Made by a program: the position numbers and the translations under genes. From Calditrichia bacterium (lineage in GTDB: Bacteria > Calditrichota > Calditrichia > RBG-13-44-9 > J075), in the NCBI GenBank assembly GCA_020635015.1, contig JACKAP010000001.1, positions 62,001-126,000 of the forward strand: a DNA stretch of 64,000 bases, read 5' to 3'. Of the stretch, positions 42,804 to 52,657 are shown one piece after another. Each line of letters opens with the position of its first letter. Position 1 is the first letter of the stretch. The notes under the pieces are model-generated. The model was not told the origin of the DNA, searched no databases, and worked only from the letters and a program-made list of their open reading frames with translations.

Positions 42804-42978
42804 TAACTTCCGTTGTGTACTGTGGCGAAATTGTAAAATATGTGCACACTGAACGGTCCTTTAGGGCATAATCTAAATCGCTTGTTTGATGTGACAATCC
42901 GTATTACTTTAGCCGCGGTTCTAGATCAAGTGATCGAAATCTGAGCTTATTGGTTTAGCGGAAAGGTCGATTCGAATT

Positions 42979-44376
42979 ATGTGTGGAATTGCAGGATATT
43001 TCAGCCGCCAGGGAAGCGATCCGGCCATGCAGGTGATGCTGACCCTCTATGCGCAGCAGCATCGCGGACAGGAGAGTTGCGGCATCGCCGCTTCCGACGG
43101 CAATCATATCAACATCTACAAATCGATGGGTTATGTCAAAGAGGCCTTCACCGATGAACGCCTACAGATGCTGAAAGGCACCGCGGCGATCGGTCACGCC
43201 CGCTATCCGACCCGCGGCGCCTCGCTGCTCAGCAACAGCCAGCCTTACGTGATCGAAACCCTCAGCGGGCCGATCTACGCTATTGCCAGCAACGGGGATG
43301 TGGTCAATTATAATGAGGTTGCCGACGAGCTGCGCGTCAAAGGGGTGCATTTCTCTTCCAAGAATGACGGCGAGCTGCTCGGCCGCTTCATCGTCTACCA
43401 CCATGAGCGGGAAGGGATGGGGGTCACCGACGCCATCAAGCTGCTGATGAAGCGGGTGAAAGGCGCTTATTCCGCGGTGTTCCTGACCCGCGACACCCTC
43501 TACGCTTTTCGTGACATCAACGGCTTCCGCCCGATGCTGATCGGCGCGGTTAATGACGACATTGCCGTCGCTTCCGAATCCTGCTCGATGGACATTCTGC
43601 GTGCCACCGACGTGCGGGAAGTGGCGCCGGGCGAGATCATCATTATCACCCCCAAGACCGAACTGAGCATCTCCCATTCCCAGCAGATGCTCATTCCCCG
43701 GGAGGCGCCCCGCAAAACCCACTGTATTTTTGAGCTGGTCTATTTTGCCCGCCCGGACAGCTACCAGTTCGATGAGTATGTTTACGATGTGCGCCATAAG
43801 CTCGGGGCCCGCCTGGCCGCCTATGATGATTTCGATGCCGACGTGGTGGTGCCGGTGCCGGACTCGGCCAATTTTATCGCGATGGGATATGCCGCAGCCA
43901 AAAATGTGCCGTTCAATATGGGGCTGATTCGTAACCACTATGTGGGGCGTACCTTCATCCGGCCGGACCAGTACAGCCGGGATGAGTCGGTGCGCCAAAA
44001 ATTCAATCCCCTGAAAGATTTTTTCACCGATAAAAAGGTGGTGATGGTCGATGACTCGATCGTGCGCGGCACTACCATTCGCAAGCTGGTGCGCATGGTC
44101 AAGGGGGCCGGCGCCAAAGAGGTGCACCTGCGCATCGGCTCGCCTCCGGTGATCGGCTCCTGCTACTACGGCATCGATACCCCCAATCGCAACGAGCTGA
44201 TCGCCAACAACATGTCGATCGAAGCGATCCAGGATTACCTGGGCGCCGACTCACTCAAGTACCTGACCATCGAAGACCTGCGGGCCTGTGTGAAGACGGC
44301 CGACAATTTCTGTTATGCCTGCTTCAACGGGGAATATCCGATTCCGGTCGAAACGGCTGCGGCGGGGTTGAAGTGA
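42979..44376 (+). CDS. purF: Amidophosphoribosyltransferase
   Basis: The 465-aa enzyme makes phosphoribosylamine from PRPP and glutamine, the first step of purine synthesis. Cys2 directly follows the initiator Met (MCGIAGYFS), so no propeptide is present. The glutaminase half has QHRGQESCGIA, and the PRPP motif is VVMVDDSIVRGTT. Cysteines in THCIFE, GSCYYG and NFCYACF match the ligands of the oxygen-labile [4Fe-4S] cluster in the Bacillus-type enzyme, which suggests an Fe-S form. folK starts directly after the stop codon, so purine and folate steps are co-expressed. Confidence 0.96.
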   Translation: MCGIAGYFSRQGSDPAMQVMLTLYAQQHRGQESCGIAASDGNHINIYKSMGYVKEAFTDERLQMLKGTAAIGHARYPTRGASLLSNSQPYVIETLSGPIYAIASNGDVVNYNEVADELRVKGVHFSSKNDGELLGRFIVYHHEREGMGVTDAIKLLMKRVKGAYSAVFLTRDTLYAFRDINGFRPMLIGAVNDDIAVASESCSMDILRATDVREVAPGEIIIITPKTELSISHSQQMLIPREAPRKTHCIFELVYFARPDSYQFDEYVYDVRHKLGARLAAYDDFDADVVVPVPDSANFIAMGYAAAKNVPFNMGLIRNHYVGRTFIRPDQYSRDESVRQKFNPLKDFFTDKKVVMVDDSIVRGTTIRKLVRMVKGAGAKEVHLRIGSPPVIGSCYYGIDTPNRNELIANNMSIEAIQDYLGADSLKYLTIEDLRACVKTADNFCYACFNGEYPIPVETAAAGLK

Positions 44377-44886
44377 ATGGTAACGGTATATCTGGCCCTG
44401 GGATCGAACCTGGGCGAACGGCAGGTTTATATGCAGCGGGCGGTGCAGGAGATGGCGGCCCTGGGCTGCACCGAGCGGATCGCGCCGCTCTATGAAAGCG
44501 CCCCCTACGGCGAGCGCGCCCAGCCGGCATTTCTCAATAGCGCCCTGGGACTTGCCACTTCCCTGACGCCGCAGGCACTGCTGAACGGGCTGAAGACGAT
44601 CGAACAAAAACTTGGACGCAAAGCCCGCCGGCGCTGGGGGCCGCGGGAAATAGATCTCGACATCATTTTCTTCGGCCAGGAGATGGTGCAGGAAGCGGGT
44701 CTGACCATCCCGCATTACGATTACCGAAGACGGCGTTTCGTGCTGCAGCCCCTGGCCGATATCGCGCCGGATTTCATCGCTCCGGATACCCGGCTGCCGC
44801 TGTGGCGGCTGTTGGCGGATTGCCCGGATACAACACCGCTCAAACCACTGCAAAACAACTGGATGACGGATGACGCTCAACTTTAG
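44377..44886 (+). CDS. folK: 2-amino-4-hydroxy-6-hydroxymethyldihydropteridine pyrophosphokinase
   Basis: The 169-aa HPPK transfers pyrophosphate from ATP to the pterin alcohol in folate synthesis. It shows ALGSNLGER (7-15), FLNSALGLAT and RRWGPREIDLDIIFF with the metal-binding aspartates. It abuts purF, and its end overlaps the next gene by 17 bp. folK followed by a deoxynucleoside kinase is a recurring FCB arrangement. Confidence 0.95.
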   Translation: MVTVYLALGSNLGERQVYMQRAVQEMAALGCTERIAPLYESAPYGERAQPAFLNSALGLATSLTPQALLNGLKTIEQKLGRKARRRWGPREIDLDIIFFGQEMVQEAGLTIPHYDYRRRRFVLQPLADIAPDFIAPDTRLPLWRLLADCPDTTPLKPLQNNWMTDDAQL

Positions 44887-45517
44887 CCACTTGCGCTATA
44901 TTACCATCGAGGGGGTGATCGGTGCCGGTAAGACCACCCTGGCCCGCAAGCTCCAGGAAGCGATCGGCGGCCGCCTGGTGCTGGAAGAATTTGAAGAGAA
45001 TCCCTTCCTGAAAGATTTTTACCGCGATCCGGTCCATTTCGCCTTCCAGACTCAGTTGTTTTTCCTGCTCAGCCGTTTCCGCCAGCAGGAGAAAATCGTG
45101 CAGTACGACCTGTTCCAGAATCGCCTGATCACCGATTATATGTTCCAGAAAGACCGCATCTTTGCCACCATCAACCTCAATGAAAAGGAGCTTAGCCTCT
45201 ACAACATGCTGGCGACCATCCTGGAAAAACGGATCGTCAAACCGGACTTGGCCATCTACCTCCGCTCCCGCACCGACCGGTTGATGCAGAACATCGCCAA
45301 ACGTGGCCGAACGTACGAGCGGGAGATTACCCGCGACTACATCTCCTCTCTAAACCGCCTCTATGATGAGTTTTTTTGGAATTATGAAGATACCCCGCTG
45401 CTGATCATCAATGTGGAAAATCTCGATTTTGTGGAAAATGAAACCCACCTGCATCAAATCTTCCTGGAAATCAGTAAACATACCAGTGGGAAGAAAAATG
45501 TAAGTTTTGATATTTAG
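44870..45517 (+). CDS. Deoxynucleoside kinase
   Basis: The 215-aa kinase has the P-loop GVIGAGKTT (15-23), LEEFEENPFLKDFY, FQTQLFFLLSRF, DYMFQKDRIFA and the lid-like RGRTYE, matching the dGK/dCK-like family that phosphorylates deoxynucleosides for salvage. The exact base preference cannot be read. The start inside folK gives coupled translation. A small membrane protein follows 12 bp later. Confidence 0.92.
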   Translation: MTLNFSHLRYITIEGVIGAGKTTLARKLQEAIGGRLVLEEFEENPFLKDFYRDPVHFAFQTQLFFLLSRFRQQEKIVQYDLFQNRLITDYMFQKDRIFATINLNEKELSLYNMLATILEKRIVKPDLAIYLRSRTDRLMQNIAKRGRTYEREITRDYISSLNRLYDEFFWNYEDTPLLIINVENLDFVENETHLHQIFLEISKHTSGKKNVSFDI

Positions 45518-45529
45518 GCAGGGATAAAT

Positions 45530-45727
45530 ATGTTTTGGAGAATTTTAATCTTCGTCACATTGGTTTACTTTTTGTACCGAATATTAAACATGTTTCGGAA
45601 CACGGGCTCCCGGCCCCCCAAGCAACCGCGCATCAAGCGCACCACCTCCGTGCCGCAAACGCCGCCGCCGTACGATCCGGATGATGTTGAGGATATCGAT
45701 TATACCGATGTGAAAAAGAAGGATTGA
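45530..45727 (+). CDS. Small single-TM protein (DUF4834-like)
   Basis: The 65-aa protein has one N-terminal membrane helix (about 3-20), a basic stretch (NTGSRPPKQPRIKR), a proline-rich segment and an acidic end (DPDDVEDIDYTDV). Its size, layout and position after a deoxynucleoside kinase gene fit the small conserved membrane proteins seen there in Bacteroidetes. Function is unknown. AGGGAT precedes the ATG. Confidence 0.65.
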   Translation: MFWRILIFVTLVYFLYRILNMFRNTGSRPPKQPRIKRTTSVPQTPPPYDPDDVEDIDYTDVKKKD

Positions 45728-45829
45728 CGGTTTATTAGCAAGGTTTTCGGAGCCGGTCGCCGGTCGCTTTCCCGGGCAGTGCGTCAATGGTGCCCCATGT
45801 TTTATCCTGAAAACCTTTGTGAGAACGTC

Positions 45830-47569
45830 ATGGACGGTAACTATCCCCATTCCCCAATACCCCAGCTCCGCAAGCTGCTGGAAACGGCGATCGATGAAGC
45901 ACGCGAATCTACCGATCCCGGGCAGCTTGAGAAACTGCTGGATACGGTGATCAATAAAATACATGAATTTAGTGAAGCCCAGGCCGGGCGGATCCAGCGG
46001 CTCACCCGGATCGGCATCGCCCTGTCGGCAGAAAAGAACATCGATATTCTGCTGGAGATGATTATCGATGAAGCAATGCGCTTCACCCATGCCGACGCCG
46101 GCACCCTCTACATCGTGGATGATGATGCGGCCAATCTGCAGTTCAAAATCCTGAAGAACCGGACCCTGAAGGTCCATAAAGGCGGCACCAGCAAGCAGCC
46201 GGTAAAGCTGCCTCCGGTGCCGCTGACCCGTTCAGGCCGGCCCAACCATGCCAATGTCTCCTCCTATGCTGCTCTGACCGGGGAGATTGTCAACATCGAG
46301 GATGTGTACCAGGCGGAAGGTTTCGACTTTACCGGGCCGAAGGCCTATGATGCCCGCACCGGCTACCGCTCCCGCTCCATGCTGGTGCTGCCGATGAAAA
46401 ACCACCACAACGAGGTCATTGGGGTGCTGCAGTTGCTCAATGCCACAGACCCTGCGAGCGGGGACGTGGTTCCCTTTTCCTGGGAGAATGACGATTTTGT
46501 CATCGCCCTGGCCTCCCAGGCGGCAGTGGCCCTGGAGAACGCCCGGCTGATCTACGACCTGCAGGTGCTCTTCGATGCCTTCATCGAGAGCATCGCCACC
46601 GCCATCGATGAAAAATCGCCTTACACTGCCGGACATATCCGCCGGGTGGCGGAATTGACCATGCACATCGCCGGCGAGGTGAATCGTTCCCAAACGCCTC
46701 CTTTCTCCGGCTTCGAGTTTACCCCCGAGGAGCTGGAAGAGCTGCGCATCGCCGCCTGGATGCATGATGTCGGAAAGATCACCACCCCGGAACATGTGGT
46801 GGACAAGGCCAGTAAGCTGGAGACGATCTACGACCGCATCGGGCTGGTGCGCACCCGCTTCCAGTTGATCCGCCAGGTGATAGAGAACGAGGTCCTGCAG
46901 CAGAAGCTGGCCCTTTTGCAAAACGGCGCCGGAGCAGGCGAACTGGCGCAACTGGATGCGCAACTGCAGAAGGCGCTCCGGAAATTGAAGCGGGATGAGG
47001 CCTTCCTGCGCAAATGCAACCACGCCAGCGAAAGGATGAGCGACCGCGACATCGAGCGGCTGCGCCGGATTGCCGCCCAGACCTACCGCCTGAACGGCAA
47101 AGACCTGCCGTATCTGACCAAAAATGAGCTCTATAACCTCTCGGTGCGCCGGGGCACGCTCAATGTTGAAGAGCGCAAGGTGATCGAAAACCACGCTCTG
47201 GTCAGCTTCAAGATGCTGAAGCAACTGCCCTTTCCCAAAAATTTGGCCCGGGTGCCGGAGTATGCCGGGGGGCATCATGAGAAGCTTGACGGCAGCGGCT
47301 ATCCCTTTGGGTTGCAGGCCGAGTCCCTGCCGCTGCAGGCCCGGATCATGGCGGTTGCGGATATCTTCGAGGCCCTCACCGCCAAAGACCGCCCCTATAA
47401 ATCGCCGATGAAGCTCTCCCAGGCCCTGCGCATCCTCAAGAACATGAGCGAGCAGCAGCACATCGATCCCGATATCTACCGCCTCTTTATCGGCAGCGGC
47501 ATTTACCTGGAATATGCCCTCCGGGAACTGAATAAAGAACAGATTGATGTTATCCCGGAAGGAATGTAA
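45830..47569 (+). CDS. GAF-HD-GYP domain cyclic-di-GMP phosphodiesterase-like protein
   Basis: The 579-aa protein has a helical N-terminus, a GAF domain (about 60-240) and a HD-GYP domain with HIRRVAELT, MHDVGK and HHEKLDGSGYP. HD-GYP proteins hydrolyse cyclic di-GMP, and GAF probably gates the activity. Between MHDVGK and the later helices an extra stretch of about 100 residues (roughly 320-430) contains a coiled coil, longer than in the canonical domain. ATG 45830 is chosen, but GTG 45779 and ATG 45797 remain possible because no clear ribosome site marks any of them. Confidence 0.88.
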   Translation: MDGNYPHSPIPQLRKLLETAIDEARESTDPGQLEKLLDTVINKIHEFSEAQAGRIQRLTRIGIALSAEKNIDILLEMIIDEAMRFTHADAGTLYIVDDDAANLQFKILKNRTLKVHKGGTSKQPVKLPPVPLTRSGRPNHANVSSYAALTGEIVNIEDVYQAEGFDFTGPKAYDARTGYRSRSMLVLPMKNHHNEVIGVLQLLNATDPASGDVVPFSWENDDFVIALASQAAVALENARLIYDLQVLFDAFIESIATAIDEKSPYTAGHIRRVAELTMHIAGEVNRSQTPPFSGFEFTPEELEELRIAAWMHDVGKITTPEHVVDKASKLETIYDRIGLVRTRFQLIRQVIENEVLQQKLALLQNGAGAGELAQLDAQLQKALRKLKRDEAFLRKCNHASERMSDRDIERLRRIAAQTYRLNGKDLPYLTKNELYNLSVRRGTLNVEERKVIENHALVSFKMLKQLPFPKNLARVPEYAGGHHEKLDGSGYPFGLQAESLPLQARIMAVADIFEALTAKDRPYKSPMKLSQALRILKNMSEQQHIDPDIYRLFIGSGIYLEYALRELNKEQIDVIPEGM

Positions 47570-47633
47570 ATTATCCTCTTTGAAACGATAACGGAAGTGC
47601 AACATACTTATCAAACCAAAGAGGAGCCATCCT

Positions 47634-49166
47634 ATGGATTTTCTGAAAACGCTGGGCATCCAGAAGAAAAATTTCGGTGCTTCTACGGGACGACGCTGGT
47701 TGGAGACGACTGATGTCGGCGAGTCGGTCATCACTTCTCCGGCAACCGGAGAGACCATTGCATCGGTGTACAAAGCTTCGAAAGCAGATTATGAGACGGT
47801 GCTCCAGGCATCGGTCGACGCCTTTGAGAAATGGCGCCGGGTACCGGCCCCCAAACGCGGGGAGATCGTACGCCAGATCGGCGACAAGCTGCGCGAATAC
47901 AAAGAACCCCTGGGCACCCTGGTGTCCTACGAAATGGGGAAGTCGCTCCAGGAAGGGCTGGGAGAAGTGCAGGAGATGATCGACATCTGCGACTTTGCCG
48001 TCGGGCAATCGCGCCAGCTCTACGGTTTCACCATGCACTCGGAGCGGCCCAGCCACCGGATGTACGACCAGTATCATCCTCTGGGCATCGTGGGCGTGAT
48101 TACCTCCTTCAATTTCCCGGTGGCGGTATGGGCCTGGAATGCGATGATCTCCGCGGTGTGCGGCAATGTGAACATCTGGAAGCCCTCCCACAAGGTGCCT
48201 TTGACCGCGATCGCCTGCCAGCATATCATCCGCGATGTGCTGCAGAAAAACGATATTCCCGAAGGCGTCTTTACGCTGCTGATCGGGGATACCGCCACCG
48301 TTGGGGAGCCGATGGTGCAGGACCCCCGGGTGAACCTGATCTCCTTTACCGGCTCTACCCGGGCGGGTCGCCATGTGGCCAAAGTGATCGCCGAGCGGAT
48401 GGGACGCTACATCCTGGAACTGGGCGGCAATAACGCGATTATCCTCACCGAAAACGCCGACCTGAAGCTGGCGGTGCCGGCGGTGGTATTCGGGGCGGTA
48501 GGCACCGCCGGACAGCGCTGCACCACCACCCGCCGTCTGATTATCCACGAATCGATCTATGACAAGGTGAAAAGCGCCCTGCTCAAGGCCTACGGCACCC
48601 TGCGCATCGGCAACCCCCTGGATGCCAAAAATCATGTGGGCCCCCTGATCGACAAGATTGCGGTGGATATGTACGAAGAGGCGCTCGAACAAGTTCAAAA
48701 AGAAGGGGGCAAGGTTCTCTACGGCGGTAAGGTGCTTAGCGGTTCCGGATACGGATCCGGCTGCTACGTGATGCCGACCCTGGTGGAAGCGAAGAACGAT
48801 TATCCGATTGTTCAGGAAGAGACTTTTGCCCCGATTCTCTACCTGATCAAATACCGGGGCAGTGTCGACAATGCGATCGAGCTGCAGAATGCCGTCGCCC
48901 AGGGGCTTTCCTCATCCATCTTCACCAGCGATATGCGGGAGGCGGAGACCTTCCTCTCCCATTGGGGATCGGATTGCGGGATCGCCAATGTGAATATCGG
49001 CACCTCCGGTGCGGAGATCGGCGGGGCTTTTGGCGGGGAAAAAGATACCGGCGGCGGCCGGGAATCCGGTTCCGACGCCTGGAAAGTCTATATGCGCCGC
49101 CAGACCAACACCATCAATTACGGCACCGAACTGCCCCTGGCCCAGGGCATCAAGTTCGATATCTGA
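47634..49166 (+). CDS. Aldehyde dehydrogenase, ALDH7 type
   Basis: The 510-aa NAD-dependent enzyme has N160 (SFNFP), K183 (IWKPS), general base E262 (LELGGNN) and nucleophile C296 (GQRCTT). The C-terminal NIGTSGAEIGGAFGG and GGGRESGSD are the hallmark of ALDH7, the alpha-aminoadipic semialdehyde dehydrogenase of lysine breakdown. Neighbouring genes do not include other lysine-catabolic steps, so the physiological aldehyde is uncertain. GAGGAG about seven bases upstream supports the start. Confidence 0.93.
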   Translation: MDFLKTLGIQKKNFGASTGRRWLETTDVGESVITSPATGETIASVYKASKADYETVLQASVDAFEKWRRVPAPKRGEIVRQIGDKLREYKEPLGTLVSYEMGKSLQEGLGEVQEMIDICDFAVGQSRQLYGFTMHSERPSHRMYDQYHPLGIVGVITSFNFPVAVWAWNAMISAVCGNVNIWKPSHKVPLTAIACQHIIRDVLQKNDIPEGVFTLLIGDTATVGEPMVQDPRVNLISFTGSTRAGRHVAKVIAERMGRYILELGGNNAIILTENADLKLAVPAVVFGAVGTAGQRCTTTRRLIIHESIYDKVKSALLKAYGTLRIGNPLDAKNHVGPLIDKIAVDMYEEALEQVQKEGGKVLYGGKVLSGSGYGSGCYVMPTLVEAKNDYPIVQEETFAPILYLIKYRGSVDNAIELQNAVAQGLSSSIFTSDMREAETFLSHWGSDCGIANVNIGTSGAEIGGAFGGEKDTGGGRESGSDAWKVYMRRQTNTINYGTELPLAQGIKFDI

Positions 49167-49196
49167 GATTGACGATTGTTCCGATGAAATTGCCGT

Positions 49197-49225
49197 CCAA
49201 ACCCCGTCCTTCGGACGGGGTTTGG
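49197..49225 (+). terminator. Stable hairpin after the ALDH7 gene
   Basis: A perfect 13-bp stem (49197-49209 with 49213-49225) has a three-base loop and lies 30 bp after the stop codon. There is no T-run, so it may be a weak terminator or an mRNA 3' stabiliser. Confidence 0.6.
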
Positions 49226-49393
49226 CGTTAAATAGTGTCCCATCACCCTGCTTCCCCCATCATTCCCACCCGAAAAATAAATGGATAAGACCGATTTTTT
49301 TTTGTATATTGCCCGCCGTCAAAACAACTATCGCCACCGGCCGGTTGAGTGGGATCAGCGGAACTAACGGTGGCGAATCGATTGGAGGGCTTT

Positions 49394-49840
49394 ATGAGTC
49401 AGATGCGAAATCTGGGGTTAATATTAATCGTACTTTTGGTCAGCGTTATGTTGCTGGCGATTAATGAAGCACAGCCGGTAAAAAACCGCGCGGCGGCGCA
49501 GGTCGTCACCGGCGAAGAAGATCATGACATTTCCCTGGCCGATGCCGTTCGCTTGACCGACAACTTCCGCAAAACGGTGGATGCCGGAACGCCGCTGGGC
49601 GGCTATTTTGGCCGGGATGCTATTCTGCGAATCCTCTCTCAGGAAGAATGTGTCGGCATCCGTTATTACTACGGGCAGGAAGATGATGGAACGTCTGTGC
49701 TGGTGCTGGTCGGCGTCAACGGCAACGGCGAAGATATGGAAGAAGGTGAGCTGGCCGAGAGATCCTGGATCTGTCCTCCTTTTTGCGACAACAAATCCGC
49801 CCTGAACGGCTCGGCAACCACAGCCATCGTAATTCAATAA
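49394..49840 (+). CDS. Small exported protein of unknown function
   Basis: The 148-aa protein has one N-terminal hydrophobic segment (about 8-25) and a compact domain with the wording FGRDAILRILSQEECVGIRY, VLVLVGVNGNGEDM and SWICPPFCD. I recall similar stretches in unannotated FCB proteins but know no function. Three cysteines (EEC, WIC, FCD) in the mature part could pair or bind metal. GGAGGG at 49384-49389 supports ATG 49394. It is followed closely by a 7-TM protein and a hybrid kinase, which suggests an exported sensor or ligand for that pair. Confidence 0.6.
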   Translation: MSQMRNLGLILIVLLVSVMLLAINEAQPVKNRAAAQVVTGEEDHDISLADAVRLTDNFRKTVDAGTPLGGYFGRDAILRILSQEECVGIRYYYGQEDDGTSVLVLVGVNGNGEDMEEGELAERSWICPPFCDNKSALNGSATTAIVIQ

Positions 49841-49863
49841 CATTTATTAACCTGGAAATTTGA

Positions 49864-50511
49864 ATGGTTTGGCAGTATATCGGCGCTTCTCTGTCCGTTT
49901 TATCGAACATTTTATTGGTGATTCTGGCTGTTTATTTTTATCGTTATCTCAGCAAAGAGATCAAGATTTTAGCGATACTTTTTGCGCTCACGTTTCTAAT
50001 CGAATTTACCTCGATCCTGATCTATTTGATTGAAGATCAAGTGAATACCGTCTGGCTGTCCCATCTGGTTACGCTGGTGCAGTATGTTTTTTTTGTGGGG
50101 GTGTTTGCCCTGTGGCAAAAAGACCTGTCGGTGCGGAAAGGGTTGCTGATCAGTATTCCGGTCTTCACCCTGATATGGGTCGTTGCGAAATTTTGGTTCG
50201 AGGACTTCTCCCATTTTGACAATTATACCGCCACCACCGCTGCCCTGGTGCTGACGGGTATTTCCGCCTATACCCTTTTCCAGATCAGTGCCGAAAATAC
50301 CGGCATGATCTTCGATGATACCCGCTTCTGGATTGCCGCCGGCGTGCTGTTGTATTTTACCGGCAACCTGTTCTTCCTGGCTCTGATCAATGATATCATC
50401 AAATTCCTGCCCCTTAATTATGTGAGGCTGGTATGGTCGTTCCAATGGGTTGTGACCGTTACCGCCAACATACTTTATGGTGGAGGCGTTTTATGCCAAC
50501 AACCCCGGTAG
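49864..50511 (+). CDS. Seven-TM membrane protein coupled to a histidine kinase
   Basis: The 215-aa protein is almost wholly membrane: seven hydrophobic segments at about 6-28, 34-56, 65-84, 92-112, 122-141, 153-175 and 190-210, with short loops. I do not recognise a named family. Its 3' end overlaps the following kinase gene by 19 bp, which implies coupled synthesis, so it is a good candidate sensor module for a kinase that itself has only one membrane helix. It begins 23 bp after the small exported protein gene. Confidence 0.65.
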   Translation: MVWQYIGASLSVLSNILLVILAVYFYRYLSKEIKILAILFALTFLIEFTSILIYLIEDQVNTVWLSHLVTLVQYVFFVGVFALWQKDLSVRKGLLISIPVFTLIWVVAKFWFEDFSHFDNYTATTAALVLTGISAYTLFQISAENTGMIFDDTRFWIAAGVLLYFTGNLFFLALINDIIKFLPLNYVRLVWSFQWVVTVTANILYGGGVLCQQPR

Positions 50512-52526
50512 ATATTTTCTGGACCTTCCTGGTTGGATCGATCGGTTTGATCGGGATGGCCTGGGTGGTGATTGCTATCACCATCCGCAACCAGCGCAAG
50601 CAACTGGAGGCGGAACGGGAGAGACGGGAAGTTATGCAGCATAGCGCCCACAAGTATGCCGATCTGTTCAACAATGTCTCAGACATCATCTTCATTCACT
50701 CCCTCAGCGGGGAAATCCAGCAGGTAAATGATGCGGTCACCCGCGAGTTGGGATATGATATTCGCGAGATCATCGGCCAGACGATCCATGATTTCCTGCC
50801 CGCCCAATACAATACCCGCCTGGACACCTACCTGGAGCGGATCCAGACCCTGGGCAGCTCCGGAGGGTTTGTCACCATCCGGGCGAAAGACGGGGAGATC
50901 AAAATTTTCGAGTATCGGAACTCCCTGGTGCGGGAAGACAATAAGGCGGTGGCGGTGCGCGGGATCGCCCGAAATGTGACCGAACATCACGTGGCAGAGC
51001 GCAAACTCCGCCAGAGCGAAGAACGCTACCGGCGCTTTTTTGAGGAGGATCTGACCGGCGACTTTATCGCCACCCCTTCCGGGGAGATTCTGGCCGGTAA
51101 TCCGGCCTTCGCCAATATTTTCGGATTTGAATCGGTGGAACAGGCTCTCCAGTATAATTTTGCCTCGCTCTATGCCCGCCGCTCCGACTATGAGGAATAT
51201 CTGCGTCTGCTGCGTAAAAACACCAAGCTGGTCTATCACGAGGCCGAATTGCGCCGGCGCGATGGTGAGCCGGTATTTGTGATCGAGAATATCATCGGCA
51301 CCTTTAATACCGCCGGAGAGCTGACCCAGATCCGCGGCTACATCTTCGATAATACCGAGCGCAAACGGCTGGAGCAGCAGTTCCTCCAGGCCCAGAAGAT
51401 GCAGGGCATCGGCACCCTGGCCGGGGGGGTAGCGCACGATTTCAACAATATCCTCAGCATCATCATGGGGCATATTTCCATGATCGAGCAGGGGGTGCTG
51501 GAGGCGCAGGAGACCGCGAACAGCACTCATGCAATCCAGCAGGCGGTCAAACGCGGGGCGCAGCTGGTGGAAAAAATCCTGACCTTTGCCCGGAAAACCG
51601 ATGTGATTTTTCAGTCGGTCAATGTCAATGCCATCATCAAGGAGTTGAGCACCCTGCTGGCCGGGACCTTTCCCAAAACGGTCCTGTTCTCGGTAAACCT
51701 CGATCCGGAAATCCCCTACATCCGGGCCGATCAGACCCAGTTGCATCAGGCCCTGCTGAACCTGTGCGTCAACTCCCGGGATGCCATGCCTCGGGGCGGG
51801 CGGATCGCCATCACCACCTGCACCATTCCCGGGAAAATCGTACAAAAACAGTTCCCGGAAGCCGATCCCACCAAGGAATATATCCAAATCTCAGTCAGTG
51901 ATACGGGAGCGGGCATCGAGGCGGAGACCCGCACCCGCCTGTTCGAGCCGTTCTTCACGACCAAGTCGCGGGGCCAGGGCACCGGCCTGGGACTGGCGGT
52001 GGTTTATGGGGTCATCAGCAGCCACTATGGCTTTATCGACCTGGAAAGTAAGGTCGGCCACGGCACCACGTTCTACCTTTATTTCCCGGAAGCTTCAGAA
52101 GGGGTGGTAGCGGCCGATCATAAAGTATATCCGAAAACTTCCCAGGGTAGCGAGACCATCCTCCTGGTGGAAGATGAGGATATGCTGGTCGATCTGCTGA
52201 AGTCGATTTTTAAAGCGAACGGTTATACCATCCATATCGCCAAAGACGGGGTGCAGGCCGTGGCGCTTTATCGCCAGTACCATGAGGAGATCGACCTGGT
52301 TTTCACCGATTCCGGGCTGCCGAAATTGGGCGGCTGGGAGGCATTTTGCCAGATGCGCGAAATTAATCCGAATGTGAAGGCGGTCTTTGCTAGCGGGTAT
52401 TTTGAGCCGGGGCTGAAGCAAACCATGCTGGAAAACGGGGTTAAAGATTTCATTCAAAAACCCTATTCGCCGATGAACGTCGTGCACAGCATCCGGGAAG
52501 TTCTGGACCGCCTGGCCGACAGCTAA
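50493..52526 (+). CDS. PAS hybrid histidine kinase
   Basis: The 677-aa protein has one TM helix (about 8-30), two PAS domains (about 55-180 and 185-305), HisKA with the NtrB-type H-box AGGVAHDFNNIL, a HATPase (DTGAGIE, GQGTGLGLAVVYG) and a C-terminal receiver (LLVEDEDM, phosphoacceptor Asp in VFTDSGLP, Lys in IQKPY). I start at ATG 50493 behind GGAGG (50482-50486). It is coupled to the upstream 7-TM gene. No DNA-binding output follows, so the phosphate likely passes to a distant regulator. Confidence 0.92.
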   Translation: MPTTPVDIFWTFLVGSIGLIGMAWVVIAITIRNQRKQLEAERERREVMQHSAHKYADLFNNVSDIIFIHSLSGEIQQVNDAVTRELGYDIREIIGQTIHDFLPAQYNTRLDTYLERIQTLGSSGGFVTIRAKDGEIKIFEYRNSLVREDNKAVAVRGIARNVTEHHVAERKLRQSEERYRRFFEEDLTGDFIATPSGEILAGNPAFANIFGFESVEQALQYNFASLYARRSDYEEYLRLLRKNTKLVYHEAELRRRDGEPVFVIENIIGTFNTAGELTQIRGYIFDNTERKRLEQQFLQAQKMQGIGTLAGGVAHDFNNILSIIMGHISMIEQGVLEAQETANSTHAIQQAVKRGAQLVEKILTFARKTDVIFQSVNVNAIIKELSTLLAGTFPKTVLFSVNLDPEIPYIRADQTQLHQALLNLCVNSRDAMPRGGRIAITTCTIPGKIVQKQFPEADPTKEYIQISVSDTGAGIEAETRTRLFEPFFTTKSRGQGTGLGLAVVYGVISSHYGFIDLESKVGHGTTFYLYFPEASEGVVAADHKVYPKTSQGSETILLVEDEDMLVDLLKSIFKANGYTIHIAKDGVQAVALYRQYHEEIDLVFTDSGLPKLGGWEAFCQMREINPNVKAVFASGYFEPGLKQTMLENGVKDFIQKPYSPMNVVHSIREVLDRLADS

Positions 52527-52657
52527 AACCCCCGGTCGGTATTTATAATTCTCTTTTCAGGTTTTATTCGTTTCAACACACCTTTACAGGATATGTGCTA
52601 TATATTTTATACGCTTAGTAGATTGTTGTCTAGGTTTAGTGAAGTTGAGAATTCGTT

